A stretch of 64,000 nucleotides of DNA from Antitrichia curtipendula. Its lineage: Eukaryota > Streptophyta > Bryopsida > Hypnales > Leucodontaceae. The DNA lies in NCBI GenBank assembly GCA_951230915.1, contig OX579633.1:62001-126000 (forward strand), given 5' to 3'. Below are positions 37,370 through 49,910 of the stretch, piece by piece. Below the pieces are notes generated by a model. It was not told the origin of the DNA and ran no database searches. It saw nothing but the letters and a program-made list of their open reading frames with translations. The position numbers were made by a program, and so were the translations under genes. Every line of letters starts with the position of its first letter. Position 1 is the first letter of the stretch.

Positions 37370-37930
37370 ATTATCAAGAGGGCTCTAGATGAAAATGATA
37401 AAAATGAAAGCAGCGTGACCAAAATGTTCACTGGGAGATCGCCCGATGGAAATAGAAGAAGTTCAATGATGCATAGGTTCCGTTCATTGAGAGATCTCCT
37501 TATAGAAATGATAAAAAATAGGGTCACGTACTCGGAATGTTCTTTTGGGAATCCCCTGATAGAAGAATAAAAAATATTGAATAAAAAGCAGGTCCATTCA
37601 TCCACAGATCTTTGGATGAAATTAACAAAAATGAAAGCAGCGTAGCCAAAATGTTCATTGGGAGATCTGCCAATAGAAATGGAAAAAGTTCAATAATGCG
37701 TAGGTCCGATTCATCAAGAGATCTCCCGATGGAAATGATAAAAATCAGAGTCACGTACTTGGAGTGTTCATTGGGGGATCCCCAAATACAAGAATAGAAA
37801 ATGTTGAGTAATTAATGGGGTCCAATCATCCGGAGATCTCTTGATGAAAACCATAAAAATGAAAGTAGCGTGACCAAAATATTCATCGGGAGATCTCCGA
37901 ATAGAAATAGAGGAAGTTCAATACAACGGT
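37370..37930 (+). repeat. About 228-base tandem repeat, 2.5 copies
   Basis: AAAATGAAAG followed by CAGCGTGACCAAAATGTTC recurs at 37401, 37628 and 37856, spaced 227-228 bases. Each copy includes GGGAGATCTCCCGATGG-like segments linking it to the 19.9 and 33.4 kb repeats. The short open frames inside are repeat products. Confidence 0.85.
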
Positions 37931-40900
37931 GTACGATTTTGGTTCATGTTGCTTTTTCATGGCTTTCAACAATGCGTTGTACTATACGAAGAATTTACAT
38001 TTAAGAAAGTGAGTGACTTCAAAGTCCTATGTCATTTCAACTTCATAATTAATTCCGTAAATCTCCCAAAAATATGAAATGACCCGGGTTAGATGTTAAT
38101 TCTCTTTTTTTTTCAAGGAAAATATATTAAAAAAAATATCGAGAAGTTTGAACTTCTTGAAATCCATTTTCAACTCGTGAATTGATAATTTATCCTAAAT
38201 CTTTTACCTTATTGGTATTCTCTATCATACTACTAAAATCACAAGGTCCTTTGTAATATCATAAATGCCGCCGTTAATACCAGGGGCTGGTGTTCACTTA
38301 TATACTATGCATTCACGGTATCTTATATTGGTAAAATTTTGATATACTTGAATTGAATTTATAATAATGATTTCATTAAGTTTGTAAAATAATTATTCTA
38401 AATATTTTTAATCATATTAAAAAAATGTAATCATTAAAAAAAAATTTAATCATAGAAATTATATTTTCATACAATGTGATATTATGGAAACAGAGTAGCA
38501 ATTTGCATCAACTTGTCAATCATCCAGTCCAAAAAGTGAACTTTGCTGTGAAAAAGCAAAAAGAACATGCCCTTGCCTGCTGCCGTTGTCTCCAACGACT
38601 AGTCTGATGTGGCTGAACTTCTGCCATATCACAAAAAATTAAAAAAATTAAAAATCGGATATATATATAAATCTAGAAAACCAAATTTCAAATTTTGGTC
38701 TTTGAAAAAAGTGATTTTTTTTTTCTGTTTGGATTGCCCATTTAAAGCAAACAAACATATTAGGCCATAAATTTTTACTCATATTTCCAAATGTCTTGAA
38801 TTTTAGTGCACATGAAAGATGTTCTTTGTCCACACCTTCTACAATTCTACTAAAGTTTGGATGGAAATCTCCAATCACTTATACCTACCCCAAATCGTTA
38901 TTATACTAAACTCAATAGGTTGGTCCTTTAGGGCTTAATGGATGGATGGATTCAATGCAAGACTTTTTCAACATGCGCTAATTTAAAATAAAGTGACTTT
39001 GGTAAATGGTTTCACGCGCAATATAAAGACATAACAATAGGGGGAGTCACATTTGATCACAAGCACCATAGTATAGTTTTCAAGTTTGTTGAAAGAATTC
39101 TTCCACTAATTCAAAATAGAGCGATTTTGGAAAATAATCTTATCCACACTATAAATAGGGAGAGTCCTAGTTGATCACAACACCATAGTACTCCCCGAGT
39201 TCTTTGAAAGAATTCTTGTGTGGTAGAAAGTAGATGTGCATATAACACAAAAAAAAAAACTTACAAAAGAATTCTTCATCGGCCAAGAAGGCATTTAAAC
39301 TCTTAGCAAACTTGATGAAGAATTTGAAAAGTTCCTTATTAGAATCCTCCCTAATGTGTACTAAATAGTGAATTTAGATTGCCCCTTGAGTATTGATTTT
39401 TCACCATTGCACCCTATATAAATATTTACTGTTATTGTACAAGGATGCAATAATTTTCATCAATCCAAAACCTTGTGTCTAGCATGGGTTGGGACACCAA
39501 ACCCGAAAGAGTCGCATGTGCCTCCACGTGAACAAATGATGAGTCACAAGGTAACTTTTGACTATAAGGCAACCTAATTGTTAAGGTGATCTAATTTCAC
39601 AATGTTTTGTAGTTTTTTTCAGAACCTTGAAGCAATTAAAGCAATTAACCTTATTATTAAGCTCAATATAGTGAAATGCAACAGTCGAAGATCTACCCTC
39701 CAAAAAGCACTTTTAAGTAATCAACCAGACTAACCAATTGATCGGTGGACCTGAAGCTCAAAAGTGAGTCCGGATGACCCGTCCGGCTCGCCAATTTTGA
39801 CCTAAGTTAAAAGTTTGATGACTGTGCAATCTTTACGCGCCCAGAAGGAAAATAATAAAAAATAAAAACTTCTCTCAACAGTGAGCTGGCCTTTTAAGTT
39901 TCAAAACAAACAAAATAAAAACAAAAACATCAGTGCATAATAAAATGAAATTTATTGGATTTTATAACTTTTTTTGTGCACGAAATATTATTTACAAAAA
40001 ATATTAAAATAGTATGAAATTTTTAGCAAAAATGGAGATGATAGTAATAAACATTATTAGTGGTGTAATTGTTATATTATTAGAAATTCATTTAAAAAAA
40101 TTAGAGAGTAGATTGTGAGAAGCCATAAATTGATTAGGATTACGTACACTAGGCCCTTTATCCTTATTCCCTCCATCCTAAAATGATCTTCATGTTGGTA
40201 TGAATTTCTTGTTCCTAAAAGATCTTTATGACGTGACAAAGAAGGGCCTAAAAATGAAAATTGCACAATACTTTACTATAGATTGGCAATTTATTTTTAT
40301 GCCCGAGTCCAAATTGGTCCCATCCCCTTCCAATCAAAACCCAACTACTGTCCAAAACTTGGTGTGCTTTCTTGACACCCATCTAATCCAAACATGCACT
40401 TATTTATTATCGTTGATATATAGACAAACATTCTAATTCACTAGAGTAAAACCACCCATTACCAACCAATATCCAGTTGCCAACTACTCTCGGGGAGTTC
40501 ACTTAGAGTATCCATTAGAAACCATGTGCAAACAAAACTTTGGACCTCTTAAATAATTTTTGAATTTTGAATTTTAAAAAAAATTAAAAATTAAAAATTA
40601 AATATATATGAATAGCTAAACCCTACTTTGAAATTTTATGTTTTGAATTATTGATATTTTTATTTGTTAATAATAACTAGTTAAAAAAATTTGAAGTAAA
40701 AAGATACACTGTAGAATTGAAAAATAACTTTCACACCCCTATATTATATAAGAATTTTTTTTTTTTAAATGAACAAAAAATTCCTAAAAATAACTCTCTA
40801 TTGAAAACTCATTTTGAGTTGAATATTGATTCAATGATCATCTAAATGTGTTCTCTATAATTATTTGAGCTAAAAAACATGTTATTTTAGCTTATTTTCA

Positions 40901-43096
40901 ACTTCTTCTAGAAATCATTTCATATTTTATTTGAGTTGAAAATTTTGGCAATAGAAACCTATAGTCATTATTACACAATGCTCAAACTTTAGGTTAAAAT
41001 TATAGTTTATTAGAACCCACTTATTTGCACGTGGTTTGTTGTAGTTGAATTAAGTGCACCCCCTGAGCAACTACTAGGGTGTAGTTATTTTCAATATTGG
41101 CTAGGACACAATACCATGATTAATTTATGGGATAGTTATATTAATGCTCCAAGGTTGTAATGCCGGATGTCCTTAACTTTGTCTGCTCAAGTTAGTAGCA
41201 ATTACTCTCATAGTGATCACTTATGCATGACTTTATGAAGTGGAGATGGATTGAGGCCAAATTTTGACTTCAAAAATTCATAATAAATTCAATTCAAGAA
41301 AAAAAATTACAAAAATTTGACAATGCCCATCATTTCTATCTTCCTACAGGGCTGTATACAATAATGAGGATTTAGACCATTCATAAGAATCTGATGTTAG
41401 GTTCACTCATGAATGTAAAAATAGAAATCATGTACTGGATTCAGATGATAGAAGCCATGCATTGGGCATAGGATGTCATTACATCGTGTAATTGTATCAC
41501 TTTATGGTACTATTGGACTCAATGTTGTCAAAAGGACATTATAAAAATAAGAAATGATTTCAATTAAACCCTATATGTCTGATTGTGTTTTAGAAAAAAA
41601 AAATTGGATTGATATATTGTAAAGCCAAAAATTGTTTGTTTCAAAATATTTATAAAAAAAATTTGTATCATGTTATTAGCTTTTTAGCATACTAATTTGT
41701 ACCTAATTTCAGTAAGTTGTTGAAGAATTATGAGATAAAATATGTTTTTGGTTTCAACTTGGGTGGCTAAATTTTTTTAATTAAAATAAATTTTAATCTA
41801 AATATAGCATCATATTACTAGTTTATCTAAGTATAATGTTTTAAAACTTCAAAATACAAAACCTCAATGACAACAAGATGTTTACCTTGAAATTTGAAAA
41901 TAGGAATTTCTTACATCACTTTCCACATGTGCAATTCATCTTGAGTTTTTTTCTAGAAAAATGTAAATATCTCACAACTTTTGCAAATTAATGATATACT
42001 TTAATATTTTGTTGAAAATCAATGAAAAAAGTTCAAGAATAAAAGCTCAAATGGAAGAATTTTCTTATACTTGATGTGCCCATGTTGAGAACAAAAATAA
42101 TAAATTGGACATAATTTTGTAATCAATAGTCCAAATTCTATAAATTTTATCTTGTATTAAAGACAACCCTTGTGTTCATGCACATATTTGAAAATTTTTA
42201 AGTGTTGGGTTGAAAAAATGAGATTGCAATTGCCTACATGAAAGTAATGAAAGCCACCCAAACAACCTTCAATCATTTAGGGGTTAAATAAATGTAGCAA
42301 AAGTTTTAATTTTGTAAAATCATGAATGTAAAATAAAGTATCTAATTTTAGTATATAGTAGATGAGGGTTGCTATTATGTAAGCATAGTAATCTGAGCCC
42401 ATGAGCCTAGAATACTACACACCTATGTTATAGGTGAATATATAATAGAAACTATCTATGATTATAAGATATATATGTCGCAAATATCCATCTTATAGGT
42501 GTTTAAGATACATACACCTTCTATAGTGTATAGTATCTATATTACAGGTAGCTAAAATTGAAGGCTCAATGCTCACAAGCTCGCATTTTTGGACTCACAT
42601 ACTAGCACCGTTGTATAATAGATATGTAGCCATGAGTCTATATATTATTGTAGCGGAACAATCTTATTTCAATGAGAAATAAAAAAAATTTAATATGAAA
42701 GAATATAGCCTTTATTGATGGACAAAATACTATTTTAAAGAATTCACAAAGTTGGTAAGCACTAAAAGTATATGATTTAGATTTGTAAAAGTATTATTTA
42801 TTTTTATTGCATAATGGGAGCAAAAAATATTTGCCATTGAACTACGAATAATAGTATAGATGTTACTTCTAAGCATCTTAAAAATAATAAATAAAACTTT
42901 AAGATGCATATATTGTATATTCATACTACAAGATGTATTGTGTATAACTTTGAAAAAATTATTTTCTAAATGCAACTAATATAGTGATAATAAACTTACC
43001 ATGAGATGATAGGCATGAATGATTTTATTATTAAGTTTAAATCTAACTTGTGAATAATCATAGTCAGTTTAGGAAGGCAGTTACTACCTCTTTTAA
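37931..43096. other. Long AT-rich intergenic stretch
   Basis: No gene is supported in about 5.2 kb. Termini of the TTAA element family appear singly at 38920-38938 (GGTCCTTTAGGGCTTAA) and 42277-42287 (CATTTAGGGGTTAA). Two diverged copies of about 105 bases lie at roughly 38,985-39,205 (AATAAAGTGACTTTGG and AATAGAGCGATTTTGG, each followed by GTTGAAAGAATTCTT-like sequence). Around 42,420-42,560 there are several CTATAGGTGTTTAAGA-like AT-rich near-repeats. Confidence 0.45.
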
Positions 43097-43126
43097 GTGC
43101 ATAGTGACACAAATGTCACTATGCAC
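43097..43126. repeat. Perfect 13-base inverted repeat with 4-base loop
   Basis: Arms GTGCATAGTGACA and TGTCACTATGCAC flank CAAA. The sequence before it (CTACCTCTTTTAAGTGCATAGT) recurs in diverged form at about 43,498 (CAGCCTCTTTTGAGTGCGTAGT), suggesting both are ends of one small insertion. Confidence 0.8.
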
Positions 43127-43884
43127 AAAATAAAAAAAATAAAAATTTGAATTTATTTATTTTTCCAATTACCCTCCTTGATGAGCTCAAAAAAATTAAA
43201 AAATATTTTTCAACCCCCCTTCCCCCTCTTTTGTAATTTTGAGGTGGGGTTGGGGTTGGGGTCGGCAATCAATATGCGATATATCCCATATCCATATATG
43301 TATCCGTAGTTACGTATATATCCGTAGCTGTATATGTATATGTAGCTATACATGTATCCATATTAGTAACATATCTATATCCATATCCGTATCGTATACC
43401 AAATTGTTTTTTTGAATCGACGGTGCTCCAACGGGGTCTGATTTTTTTTAACACAATCAATAGCTCTCATTGACCAGAATACCCAAACGGGTAGTGACAG
43501 CCTCTTTTGAGTGCGTAGTCAATACAAATCTTGTTTTTCAAATTGAACCTTTGACATAAGTTCCTAATGTGACTCTTTAATTTCTTATATAATTAATTTA
43601 AATCTAGTAATGCCTAAATTTTTAGTGTCATGTGGTATGTGGTTGAAAGTGTTATTAATTAAAATTTTGTACTTTAACTATTAATTATTGTATCACTTGA
43701 ATGTCCAATAAACAACCATAATGCATATTAATTAAAACACTGCTTCCGACAATCCAATGGCTAATTCGGACGTACATAAACCAGCTCAACCCGGGCCTCC
43801 ACTCAGAGGCACTCAAGAACCCACTCCGTGAAGCCCTCGTACATTCAAAAGCGCAATACAGGCCGGTCTGTCGACTGGCCATCT
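43127..43884. other. AT-rich flank of the GC island
   Basis: Apart from the simple repeat at 43262-43405 and the diverged CCTCTTTTGAGTGC segment near 43,500, nothing is recognised. GC begins to rise from about 43,740. Confidence 0.3.
43262..43405 (+). repeat. Degenerate TATCCATA/TATCCGTA simple repeat
   Basis: About 20 variants of a 6-7 base unit (ATATCC, GTATCC, GTAGCT with AT spacers) run in a row. A decayed microsatellite; the open frame read from it is not a gene. Confidence 0.75.
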
Positions 43885-44215
43885 TTTTTTTAATTTGGGG
43901 CGACAGGATCCTGTCGCTGGGGCGCTCACGGGTTAAATTTGCCCGGGGCCCGGCTTGTTTTTGGCTTCAGCGCGCCTGCGGTGGGGTTCCAAAACTGTCC
44001 GTGGCGCGCCCACTCCCCGTTTTTGCCCATCTGGCGCGTTGGGGTGGGGTTGCTCTCGGCCAACGCACATGCCAGAAAAAAGCCATGCCATTCGCCATCC
44101 GCCTGGCCAGGTGGCGGGGTGCCATTGGCTGGCTCGAAAATCCCGGGCGGATGGCGTTGGCGTCTGCTGCTCCCAACGCACCTACACACACGCCACGTCT
44201 GCTTCTGAAATTAAA
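43885..44215. other. Isolated GC-rich island with an 18-base perfect palindrome
   Basis: About 330 bases of strongly GC-rich DNA in an AT-rich surround. It opens after a T-rich run (CTTTTTTTTAATTTGGG) with the perfect palindrome GCGACAGGATCCTGTCGC at 43900-43917, and contains several GGCGCG/CGCGCC words. Every frame is open because of the composition, so the overlapping open frames do not support a gene. It may be a small insertion or a CpG-island-like promoter piece; no domain or RNA fold was recognised. Confidence 0.55.
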
Positions 44216-45592
44216 CGTCAACGTCTTCATTTCCAACATATGAAACATTGATTCACTGTTGCTAGACTGGAGTCCCGAACTTCCGGATAGTGGAGCCGAG
44301 GAGCGACTGTTTGAGGAATCCGTCGACTGATTGCAGCACTTGAATAGCGATAATGCGCATGTGATAAGTTAACATCAGATCATACCATAGTTTTAAACAT
44401 TTTCATGAACACAAATGACTATAAATTTAGGTTTTAAAAATTATAATTTCAGATTTTCAGAGAGATTATAATTTCAGATTTTCCAATTAGAATTCTATAG
44501 CATTTTCAGATTGAAATTTAAGATTGTCAGAGCCTAATTTGAGATTTGTAATTCCATATGGTAATTTCATGTTCAATTCAGTAGCTTCTCTTGATCTTTT
44601 AAACTTTCATAGCTGTAAGATGCACTTAGTACTTCTTAGATGCATAGTGCAGCCTAATCATGGAAGAAAATGAGATTAAAGTGAACATGAAGTTTGAACT
44701 AATCTAACACTGAAATTTAAAAACCTTGCAAGAACAACTGTACATGGAAAACTCACCATGAAGCCTAAGCATGGACGAATTTCATTTGTCAATCCTTTTT
44801 AATTTTGATTGATGTTATGAAACAAAAGGTAAAAGAAACTGCAAAGAATACCCTCACTGAAGTTAAACGGAATTTGGTGAACTGGTTTCACTTCTGCTTC
44901 GAGTATTAAATTCAGATTCTTGCGTGGCACCTGTGAAGAAATCGCGGAAGTAGTAAACAGTAAAATTTCAATACGATGTCCCCACCATAGGATCGAACTT
45001 CCAACTGGGTTTTACTCGGCGCTGGCGGGGCTCATTTCCGCCAGGGTCAGTTCCGCCAGGTGCTAGGCTTCCAACGTCGAGAACCGCCGGCACCCGCCAC
45101 GGAAAACTGGCATGTGCGTGGTCTCTCTAACGACCTGCCATTACTTCCATCTTCGTTGTGTTGGCCGCCACTGCCCACCAGTGCCGGAATCATCGAAAGA
45201 TCAGGCACAGACTCGGCGGGGAGCCCCAACTAAAGGACGTTGGACCCCAAAACTTGGACGGCGACGGATCGGAGGACGTACGCTCTAGCCATTGTAGTCC
45301 TCCTTCGTCCTCGACTCCTCACGACTTGCTCCTCACGACTTGCTCCTCACGACTTGCAACTTGCAACGGCGTCCTGTGCTCTGGCCCAAAGTACGGTCGG
45401 CACGCAAACTTACTTTCGCCAAGTCGACTACAACCCAGGCAGCCCACTCCTGGTGCCCGGGCAAACTGAAGCTTCTATTTAATGCACTCCACTCGAGGAC
45501 CCCGAGGTTTTGAGCGACGCGGGAGACAAGCACTGGGTTACTCAAGACTGGTTGCTGCTTGATGGTCGTCCATGGACGGATCTACACAATGC
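44216..45592. other. No gene recognised
   Basis: AT-rich to about 44,990, then a higher-GC stretch with a short direct repeat (CTCCTCACGACTTG, about three times near 45,312-45,355). Overlapping open frames on both strands at 45.1-45.5 kb have no domain pattern. Confidence 0.3.
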
Positions 45593-45910
45593 GGGCACTC
45601 CCGGTGTTGAATCTATCGATATCGATGCGGAGTTGGTAGTAGTAGTCTCTTATTACGCTCTAGAGCTTCAGTCAGTGCACGTACATCTTGGTATTGAATC
45701 TACTGTTGCGGATTCATCTCTCACTCTCAAGACTTCAAGGACTTTTGGATATTGAATCTATCTGTGCGGAGCAATCTCTCTGTTTCTCTAGAACTTCAAG
45801 GACTTCTCGGTGTTGAATCTTTTGGATGCGGAGTAAGCTCTCACTCTCTGGAGCTTCAAGGACTTCTTGGTGTTAAACTGAATCTGTCAATACGGAGTAA
45901 GTTCTCAGTC
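45593..45910 (+). repeat. Degenerate tandem repeat of about 60 bases, 4-5 copies
   Basis: GTTGAATCT/ATTGAATCT occurs at 45605, 45693, 45751, 45812 and (as GTTAAACTGAATCT) 45872. Each is followed by a TGCGGA segment, CTCTCACTCT-like sequence and CTTCAAGGACTTCT. Spacing is 58-61 bases after the first 88-base step. Confidence 0.75.
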
Positions 45911-46059
45911 TGGAGGGACTTGCACTACGGGTGCCTGGTGCCCGGGATTCAGCAAACGGTGAGCTAGATGGTGAGGCAATGGAGGGGGGAAGCCAGGGGT
46001 GGCGGATAAAGAAGCCTCGAGGGTGGACGCAGAGCTAGAAGCACGGTTGATGAAGGGAG

Positions 46060-46800
46060 GGCGGGCATTTATTATATACTGCGGTTTCGAATAATTGGGA
46101 AGGCGCAGTCGATCACCGAGGAATAGGACGACGTCAGTGAAAGAAGGGCAAGGGCAACTCTGCGGGCATGGAAGAATTCGGGGTCGGGTGAAGCTTTCTT
46201 CGCTGCCCCTATAGTGCGGCCAGGGACTTGGCCTGGGGACCAAGCTACCTGCCTCAAGAATGCAGGAATCACGTGTTTCATGACCACGGAGAAGCCGATC
46301 AGGTCCTCTTTTTTTTCCTTTCAGTGAATTGAGTCTCCCTTTACATCGCTCGTCATCAAGCATTCCAGGGAGGATGCGAAATGATCAATTGAATTACGTT
46401 TCGGTTTGTGAGTGTCACTGTTCATTTTTTTTAAAGTTGCTTTCGCAAATGATTTGCAAACTCTGTTTTCTCCAGATTCCACTGCAATTTCTCGTGTTCC
46501 ACCCCATGTGCGCTCTGCATTGCTAAAGGCCTTGCTAAATTCATCATCATAAAGTCCATGCTCATCCAAGGCTGATTTTTGGGCCATCTCTTATGCACCT
46601 GCCCAAGTTTGGAATAACTGACATCTCACCTTCAATCACGCCATCAATTCATAGTAGTTTCTGTAATTCCTTATTTCAGATGCTTTTCGAAAGGCTGACT
46701 GAGCTAATCTTGAAACCCCACCGAGATTCTTTCTTCGTTTCAATCACTGCTGTCGCAAATTCGACCTGTCCATGAACGCACGGTTTTAGGCCCGTTTGCG
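46060..46800 (-). pseudogene. Coding-like remnants of an unidentified minus-strand gene
   Basis: Several short minus-strand stretches have gene-like composition but do not join into one frame: IGFSVVMKHVIPAFLRQ followed by a GTAGCT donor-like site (about 46,250-46,310), MAQKSALDEHGLYDDEFSK (from 46,587) and ETKKESRWGFKISSVSL (about 46,700-46,760). No family is recognised. This is either a decayed multi-exon gene or chance. Confidence 0.25.
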
Positions 46801-47101
46801 GGATTCCTTCCATGGCCATGAGTCCGGCATTACAGGGTTAAAGACTCGTTTCATCCATCCATTCCTCTTCTCGTCTCACGTCTGGAGGGCTTCACAAGCT
46901 TTCGATTGCTGTGTCTTGTGTTCTGCGTGTGTTGCGCGCGCTGGGAATGAATTTGAAGTGGACGTGAAGATGGCGACCTCCAAATCGCAAAAGTGACTGA
47001 ATGGATTCAAGGACACAGATCACGGAGTAAGAAGGGATTCGAACCAAAGGATTTTTTTTGTTAGACAGGTTCAGGGTTTAGGGTTTCGAAGCACACATCA
47101 G

Positions 47102-47350
47102 GATTTGTCTCAGGAAAATGAGGATTTTAGGGTTTGTGATTTTACTGATAAACTCCCGTCCTTGATTCGCGTGGAACAATGCCTGCTGAAAATTGTGAAG
47201 GCAGCACGGTTGAGGCAGATCAAGGGGAAGCGTGGCGATTGGAACGATTTTGTGGCAAATGTGAATAAAAAACGGGGTGAGACTCATAGTGACCCTGTGG
47301 ATGTTTTGGCTGCTTTTGTACGAACTTTTTCCAAAAAGGAAGACGTTGAG
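47102..47350 (+). CDS. Candidate internal coding exon, unidentified
   Basis: From the acceptor CACACATCAG to the donor GAGGTAACA, 249 bases give 83 codons in phase 0 at both ends, with a charged, helix-rich composition (LIRVEQCLLKIVKAARLRQ, then DWNDFVANVNKKRG, then VDVLAAFVRTFSKKEDVE). An alternative acceptor TTAGACAG at 47068 is also in frame. No family is recognised and no upstream coding exon was confirmed. Downstream on the same strand lie the 54-base exon-like modules of the 382-base array, whose first frame (VLKKESWECFEEVI then stop) would continue this one. Confidence 0.4.
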
Positions 47351-48319
47351 GTAACACTCTCGTAGATTTAGTTTCTCAACTTGCACTTTGCCGCGTTCCT
47401 ATCTTGGACAGCATTCCGATTTTCACTGCTTCTAAATTGTTCATTGCTCTTCTAGTCTCTTGGATTTTGAAAATTGCGTATGTTATTCGAATGTATTTTT
47501 GAGTTCGGGTTTTTGCATAGCTCCATGACAGTAACCAATCCTAGAAGTGATTTTTTTTTGGTCCCACCACTTGGTTGAGGGTATGGGCAAGAGATTAGAT
47601 CAACGCTTGAGCAAGAGAATCATAACAGAAGTCGTTTCATATGGTTTCAGTACTCATAGTATTCTATTGATTCTCGAAGTTAAAATCATGGGGAACCTAA
47701 TTTTGACACCATGACATCCTCTTAATTGGACACATTTAATCCTCTCCATCGCATTTCTTGCATTCTCAGCTTCTCCCTCGTTTCCTACTTGTTGATTTTG
47801 GTGTAGTTTTCGCCTTGGCAGGGGTTGTTTTCGGTTTGGGTGCTCTCATTTGTGCGTGCTTGCTTGAGGAGGCGTGGCGCAAGCGTGAAGAACTTTGTTT
47901 TTCCACCACATCATTGTTCTTCTGTATTGTTCGATCCGGGTGAGTTAGAATGTTTCCGAGGTGTGGATTTCGTTTTTTTGAGGTGTAGTCGATGGTTTCA
48001 GTTTGGGTCTCCGGTGGTGACTTTAGGGTTGGATTCTGGTTGGAATTCGGGAGTTCAGATTTTCTGCGGTGTGTGTTGTGTAGTCGCACGGTTCTCGGTG
48101 ATGTCGCTGGCGTTGATTACAGTAGTGGAGAGTAAGGGATTTGTGGAGGGATTGGTGAAAATATTGAAAGTTTATTCAGATGTGCAGTGTGATGTCTTTT
48201 TGTTGCACTTGTCCTTGTGTTTCGATTGTGATGATTACTCACTCACAGCACCGTTAGCTTATTGTCAGCCACGGGTATTGCTTACTCTTGCGCTTACTCT
48301 TGAAGTCCATCGCTCGGGG
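47351..48319 (+). other. Probable intron or flank, no domain recognised
   Basis: Follows the GTAACA donor of the candidate exon. A plus-strand frame at 47825-48394 is Val/Leu/Cys-rich without domain features and is not called. Confidence 0.25.
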
Positions 48320-48690
48320 TTTCTGATGAAGGTTTGGGTTTGTTTGGATTTGTTGAAGCTTGGGGTTTGCTCGGGGTTTGTTTGTTTGGAGTAGGGTTTG
48401 TGTTGAAGGTTTGGGTTTGTTTGGATTTGTTTAGGTTTGTTGAAGCTTAGGGTTTCCTCGGGGTTTGCTCAGGGATTGTTTGTTTGGAGCAGTTTATTTG
48501 GAGTTTGTTTGGAGCAGGGTTTGTGTTTGAAGGTTCGGGTTTGTTTGGGTTTGTTGAAGCTCGGGGTTTGTTTGTTTAGAGCAGTTTATTTGGAGCTTGT
48601 TTGGAGTAGGGTTTGTGGTGAAGGTTTGGGTTTGTTTGGGTTTGTTGAAGCTCAGGGTTAGCTTGGGGTTTGTTTGTTTGGAGCAGTTTA
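48320..48690 (+). repeat. GT-rich tandem repeat (GGGTTTG type)
   Basis: AAGGTTTGGGTTTGTTTGG recurs near 48330, 48403 and 48617 (AAGGTTCGGGTTTGTTTGG near 48530), interleaved with GTTTGTTTGGAGCAGTTTATT and GTTGAAGCTCGGGG. The plus strand is strikingly purine/T-skewed with many GGG runs. Confidence 0.75.
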
Positions 48691-48889
48691 TTCGAATCAT
48701 CCTAAGCATGCGTTTGTCGCATGAGCTAGTTCCTTAGTAAAAGTTACATTCTTTTTCGTCCGTGAGATTTTTTTCCTAACTTAGGTTTTTATCATAGATC
48801 AGTTTTTAATGAGGTAACTATTGATTGAGGAGGAGCATTAAAGTAGTGGCTAAAATTAGAATAGTGAGTGATATTCTTAGGTGACAGTA

Positions 48890-49075
48890 CTCCCAGTGAA
48901 TTGTCATTAAATAGAGCGATCTACTAGTTATCTGAAACTCTCTGGACAATACTCCCAGTGAATTGTCATTAAATAGAGTGATCTACTAGTTATCTGAAAC
49001 TCTTCGGACAGTACTCCCAGTGAATTGTCATTAAATAGAGCGATCTACTAGTTATCTGAAACTCTCCGCCTTATC
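48890..49075 (+). repeat. 62-base tandem repeat, 3 copies
   Basis: TCCCAGTGAATTGTCATTAA starts copies at 48891, 48953 and 49015. Copies are nearly identical and end in ATCTGAAACTCT. Confidence 0.9.
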
Positions 49076-49910
49076 CACACTTAAGAATAGGTATTTGGAA
49101 TAATATATATACTATCATCTTCCCCATATTGAGGCGGTTGTATCTTTTGCTCATTGGTGTTATATGTTATGTTTAGAACCTTTGCCTTCTTCTTTAACAC
49201 GCTATCAATACGAAATGAATTTCTTTTTGAAGAATTTTAAACTTTAAAAAAAAAGAAAACGAAAGGTTTCTTTTGTAGTTTGTTTTTTTGAGTGAAAATT
49301 GAATTACATTGAAGTCTAATGTTGTTCTAAATTCTATATTTTTGATATGGCAGGTCCTAAAGAAAGAGTGAAGGGAATGCTTTGAGGAAGTCATATGATT
49401 TACAAAGGTACGTGGATGTATTACAATTTTGAATCCTGTTTCAATTCAATTGCTTCAAGTTTTAACATTTCAAATGTACGGAATCCGTTAAAGGATTGAT
49501 TTCATTTTTCATTTTTTTTGAAGTTTAGAATCCTCGATGGATTGAAGTGAATTGGCGCCTAGAACCAATCAGGTTCCGGGCTGACATTTCGAATTCGTTT
49601 CTTTTTGAGGAATCTCGAACTTCAAAAAAGAAAAAAAAAATGAAAGATTTCTTTCATAGTTTGGTTGTTTTGGGTGAAAATTGAATTGCATTGAAGTCTA
49701 ATGTTGTTTTCAATTCTATGTTTTTGATATGGCAGGTCCTAAAGAAAGAGTGATGGGAATGCTTTGAGGAAGTCATATGATTTACAAAGGTATGCGGATG
49801 TATTACAATCTTGAATCCTGTTTTGGTTCAATTGCTCCAAGTCTTAGAGTTTCAAACGTACGGAATCTGTTAAAGGATTGATTTCATTTTTCATTTTTTT
49901 TGAAGTTATG

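Noticed and set aside
43269..43460. Frame rich in YTYTATDIYVTT-type sequence
   Set aside because: It is the translation of a degenerate TATCCGTA simple repeat.
43926..44251. Several overlapping frames of 80-98 codons on both strands
   Set aside because: GC-rich composition removes stops in all frames; none has a domain pattern or flanking splice sites.
47825..48394. 189-codon plus-strand frame
   Set aside because: It is Val/Leu/Cys-rich without domains, runs into the GT-rich repeat, and lies in the probable intron after the 47.1-kb exon.
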